This document shows positions 61,671 to 64,000 of a stretch of 64,000 nucleotides of DNA, one piece after another. The stretch is from Roseateles_B sp041913905. Its GTDB lineage: Bacteria > Pseudomonadota > Gammaproteobacteria > Burkholderiales > Burkholderiaceae_C. The translations under genes were made by a program, and so were the position numbers. The stretch covers positions 1-64,000 of the forward strand of contig JAYSEK010000022.1 of assembly GCA_041913905.1 (NCBI GenBank), in the 5' to 3' direction. Below the pieces are notes generated by a model. That model was given only the letters and a program-made list of their open reading frames with translations. It searched no databases and was not told where the DNA came from. Position 1 is the first letter of the stretch; each line of letters starts with the position of its first letter.

Positions 61671-62487
61671 CCTTCACCGCCGCCTGGGCGTCCTGCACGG
61701 CCTGAGCCTGGGGCCGGGCGACCCCGGCCTGATCACCCGCCGCGCCTGGGAGCTGCTGCAGCGCCGGGACACCGTCTGGGTCTACCCGGTCCGCAGCGGC
61801 AAGAGCGCCAGCTACGCGCTGGACATCGCGTTGCGCGCCGGCCTGCAGCCGCCGGCCCAGCACCAGCCGCTGCTCTTTCCGATGACCTATGACGCCGAGA
61901 AGCTGGCGCGCAGCTGGCAGCGTGCCGCGGACTGGGTGCTGCCCCCGCTGCAGTCCGGCCGGGATGTGCTCTTCCTGGTGGAGGGTGACGCCAGCACCTA
62001 TGCCACCTTCGGCCACCTGGCACGCACGCTGCGGGCGCTTGATCCGGCGCTGCCCATCGAGGTGACGGCCGGCGTCAACGCCTTCACCGCCGCCTGCGCG
62101 ACCCTGAGCCAGCCCCTGGCCGAGCAGGATGACACCGTGGCCATCGTGCCCGCGGCCTATGGCGTCAGCGCGCTGGACCGCCTGCTGCCCGAGTTCGACA
62201 CCCTGGTGCTGCTGAAGGTCAAGCCCCTGATCGACGAGCTGCTGGACTGGCTGCTCGCCCGCGGCCTGCTGGCCCAGGCCCGGCTCATCGAGCGCTGCGG
62301 GGCGCCGGATGAGCGCATCTTCCGCGGCGAGCAGTTGCTGGCCCTGCGCGGCAGCAAGCTCAGCTACCTCTCCCTGATGCTGGTGAGCAGCCCGCTGCGC
62401 CAGCGTGGCGAACGCCTCCGCGGCTGCCTGAAGAAGCCCGCTGCGGGCGGCGCAGCCTCCCCTGACATCTCACCCGTCCTGCCATGA
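61660..62487 (+). CDS. cobI: Precorrin-2 C20-methyltransferase CobI/CbiL
   Basis: A 275-aa tetrapyrrole methylase with HGLSLGPGDPGLITRRAWEL and LFLVEGDASTYATFGHLART, the SAM-binding loops. It adds the C20 methyl group. It overlaps cobL by 11 bp and cbiG by 4 bp. Confidence 0.93.
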   Translation: MPHDLHRRLGVLHGLSLGPGDPGLITRRAWELLQRRDTVWVYPVRSGKSASYALDIALRAGLQPPAQHQPLLFPMTYDAEKLARSWQRAADWVLPPLQSGRDVLFLVEGDASTYATFGHLARTLRALDPALPIEVTAGVNAFTAACATLSQPLAEQDDTVAIVPAAYGVSALDRLLPEFDTLVLLKVKPLIDELLDWLLARGLLAQARLIERCGAPDERIFRGEQLLALRGSKLSYLSLMLVSSPLRQRGERLRGCLKKPAAGGAASPDISPVLP

Positions 62488-63242
62488 ACCCTGTCAACCC
62501 TGCCCTGGCGCCGCCGCGCGTCGTCCTGGTCGCCATCACCCGTCATGGCGCCCAGCTGGCCGCGCAGCTGGCGCGCGCCCTGCCCCATGCCGAACTCTGC
62601 GTGGCGGCGAAATTCGCCGAAGCCTTGGAGCAGCTGCCCAATCCGCGGCGCTGCTATGAAGGCGCCTTCAAGGACGAGATCGGCGCCCTGTTCGCCGCCT
62701 ACGACCAGATCGTCTTCTTTGTCTCGCTGGGGGCGGTGGTGCGCCTGATCGCGCCGCACCTGCGCAGCAAGGACGAGGATCCCGGCGTGCTGGTGGTGGA
62801 CGATGCCGGGCAGTTCGTCATCCCCGTGCTGTCCGGCCATGTGGGCGGTGCCAATGCGATGGCGGAACAGCTCGCGCTGCTGCTGGACGCACAGGCCGTG
62901 CTGACCACCGCCTCCGACGTCGGCCAGACCATCCCGGTGGACATCCTGGGGCGTGAGCTGGGCTGGCGGGTGGAGGCGCCCAAGATCAACATCACGCGCG
63001 TCTCCGCCGCGGTGGTCAATGGCGAGCCGGTGGCGCTGATCCAGGAGGCGGGCAGCCCGCACTGGTGGACGCGCAGGACGCCGCTGCCGGCCAACATCCA
63101 CTGCTTTGACCATTTCGACGCCGTCGACCCGGCGCGCTTTCAGGCCTTGCTGTGGATCACCCATGCGCCGGTCAGCGCCGAGCGCTGGCAGGCGCTGGAC
63201 GAGCGCCTGGTGGTCTACCGCCCGCCCTTGGAGGCCGCATGA
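62484..63242 (+). CDS. cbiG: Cobalt-precorrin-5A hydrolase CbiG, N-terminal and central part
   Basis: A 252-aa protein with YDQIVFFVSLGAVVRLIAPH and PVLSGHVGGANAMAEQLALL, the CbiG core. It opens the delta-lactone and releases acetaldehyde. The CobE-like C-terminal domain is a separate overlapping gene (63239). Split CbiG/CobE is common in proteobacteria. Confidence 0.92.
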   Translation: MNPVNPALAPPRVVLVAITRHGAQLAAQLARALPHAELCVAAKFAEALEQLPNPRRCYEGAFKDEIGALFAAYDQIVFFVSLGAVVRLIAPHLRSKDEDPGVLVVDDAGQFVIPVLSGHVGGANAMAEQLALLLDAQAVLTTASDVGQTIPVDILGRELGWRVEAPKINITRVSAAVVNGEPVALIQEAGSPHWWTRRTPLPANIHCFDHFDAVDPARFQALLWITHAPVSAERWQALDERLVVYRPPLEAA

Positions 63243-63637
63243 GGATTGCCCTGGGCCTGGGCTGCGACCGCGGCACCTCGCAAGCCACCCTGCAGGAGGC
63301 GGTGGCGCAGGCCCTGGCCCGCTGCGGCGCGAGCTGGCGGGACGTGGCCGAGGCCGCCAGCATCACGCTGAAGGCCGACGAGGCCGGCCTGCTCGCGCTG
63401 GCCGCCGCGCAGGGCTGGCGGCTGCGCTTCTATGCACCGCAGGAGCTGGCCCGCGTCGCCGTGCCCCACCCTTCGGAAACCGTGCGCCGCCACACGGGCA
63501 CGCCCTCGGTCAGCGAGGCCGCCGCCCTGCTGGCGGCCCAGGCGCCAGCAGGCGCCCTGCTGGTCGAGAAACACAAACACCTGGGCAGCGACGGCCGCAA
63601 CGCCACGGTGTCCATCGCAAGGATGTCTGATGACTGA
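63239..63637 (+). CDS. cobE: CobE / CbiG C-terminal domain protein
   Basis: A 132-aa protein (LGLGCDRGTSQATLQEAVAQ and GTPSVSEAAALLAAQAPAGA), matching the CbiG C-terminal/CobE family. It starts within the cbiG stop (ATGA) and overlaps cobJ by 8 bp. Confidence 0.9.
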   Translation: MRIALGLGCDRGTSQATLQEAVAQALARCGASWRDVAEAASITLKADEAGLLALAAAQGWRLRFYAPQELARVAVPHPSETVRRHTGTPSVSEAAALLAAQAPAGALLVEKHKHLGSDGRNATVSIARMSDD

Positions 63638-64000
63638 AATCGAACACTCGTCCCCGCCGCCCCGCCGCGGCAAGATCACGCTGGTGGGCATCGGGCCCGG
63701 CAGCGAAGCCCACATGACCCAGCGCGCCCGCGAGGCCATCGCCGAGGCCGACGTGGTGGTGGGCTACGTCACCTACATCAAGCTGGTCGCCCCGCTGCTG
63801 GAAGGCAAGGAGGTGGTGCGCAAGGGCATGACGGAGGAACTGGATCGCGCCGTCAGCGCGCTGGAAGCCGCGCGCCAGGGCAAGACGGTGGCCCTGATCT
63901 CCAGCGGCGATGCCGGTGTCTACGGCATGGCCGGTCCGACCTACGAAGTGCTGTTCCAGGCCGGCTGGACGCCCGAGGATCCGGTGGCCGTCGAGATCGT
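63630..64000 (+). CDS. cobJ: Precorrin-3B C17-methyltransferase CobJ/CbiH (partial)
   Basis: The first 123 aa are visible; the gene runs past the window end. Motifs: KITLVGIGPGSEAHMTQRAR, VVGYVTYIKLV and SSGDAGVYGMAGPTYEVL, as in CobJ/CbiH. It contracts the macrocycle ring during C17 methylation. Confidence 0.93.
   Translation, partial: MTEIEHSSPPPRRGKITLVGIGPGSEAHMTQRAREAIAEADVVVGYVTYIKLVAPLLEGKEVVRKGMTEELDRAVSALEAARQGKTVALISSGDAGVYGMAGPTYEVLFQAGWTPEDPVAVEI

Noticed and set aside
1..64000. CRISPR array, rRNA or tRNA genes
   Set aside because: I saw no regularly spaced repeats, and no tRNA or rRNA signature in the parts I could read.

Overview
The window is GC-rich DNA from a betaproteobacterium, most likely order Burkholderiales and Comamonadaceae-like. 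This rests on the convergent/divergent set lptF-lptG / pepA-holC, a CysB-type regulator beside a small CbiX, a LivK-type binding protein and a FimV-like protein, together with uniformly high-GC coding. I had no database search, so the family names below come from motifs and memory.

Region 1 (1-23.7 kb) is ordinary chromosome. It carries a small flagellar-rod-like protein, a YfcG-like GST, an APH-like kinase, a Crp/Fnr regulator, a FimV-like protein, an aminotransferase, CysB, small CbiX, LptG/LptF, PepA, HolC, a LivK-like binding protein, a spermidine-synthase-like protein, a DUF1275 protein, a ribbon-helix-helix regulator, a DGC-type zinc-binding protein, glutaminase, a secreted protein/C70-like protease pair, an alpha/beta hydrolase that has lost its catalytic residues, and a cyclopropane-fatty-acid-synthase-like methyltransferase.

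Region 2 (23.7-25.45 kb and 57.39-64 kb) is one cobalamin operon. It begins with a cobalamin riboswitch (about 23711-23916), then a CbiM-like permease and cobM, and continues with cbiX, cobH, cbiD, cobL (cbiET), cobI, cbiG, cobE and cobJ, which runs off the window. The genes are joined by ATGA-type overlaps. CbiX, CbiD and CbiG point to the early-cobalt (anaerobic-type) route.

Region 3 (25455-57387) is a 31,933-bp Tn3-family transposon inserted inside cobM. It has perfect 37-bp terminal inverted repeats and a 5-bp target duplication (CGGCT). Joining the flanks across one CGGCT restores cobM as a 271-codon reading frame. The insertion separates seven or more cob genes from their riboswitch. 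The element encodes a 1001-aa TnpA, a tyrosine recombinase, a KfrA/TnpT-like coiled-coil protein at the opposite end, an AAA-ATPase/subtilisin pair resembling IetAS, and a nest of small regulators sharing a repeated 16-bp operator.

Its main cargo is a 15-gene co-directional run (28905-46084) read divergently from an ArsR-rhodanese fusion regulator. It encodes a PhnCDE-like ABC importer whose binding protein resembles the family called 'putative selenate' binding proteins, a transglutaminase-like protein, an SQR/FCSD-like flavoprotein, an RND exporter with a LolA-like protein and an outer-membrane barrel, a DsrE-like protein, a four-cluster ferredoxin, a Tat-exported molybdopterin oxidoreductase with a cysteine Mo ligand, cytochrome c', thioredoxin reductase, cysteine desulfurase and a cytochrome b561. 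I read it as a mobile respiratory or detoxification pathway for a sulfur, selenium, tellurium or arsenic oxyanion. The substrate and direction of the reaction are inference. This is the best candidate in the window for an undescribed system.
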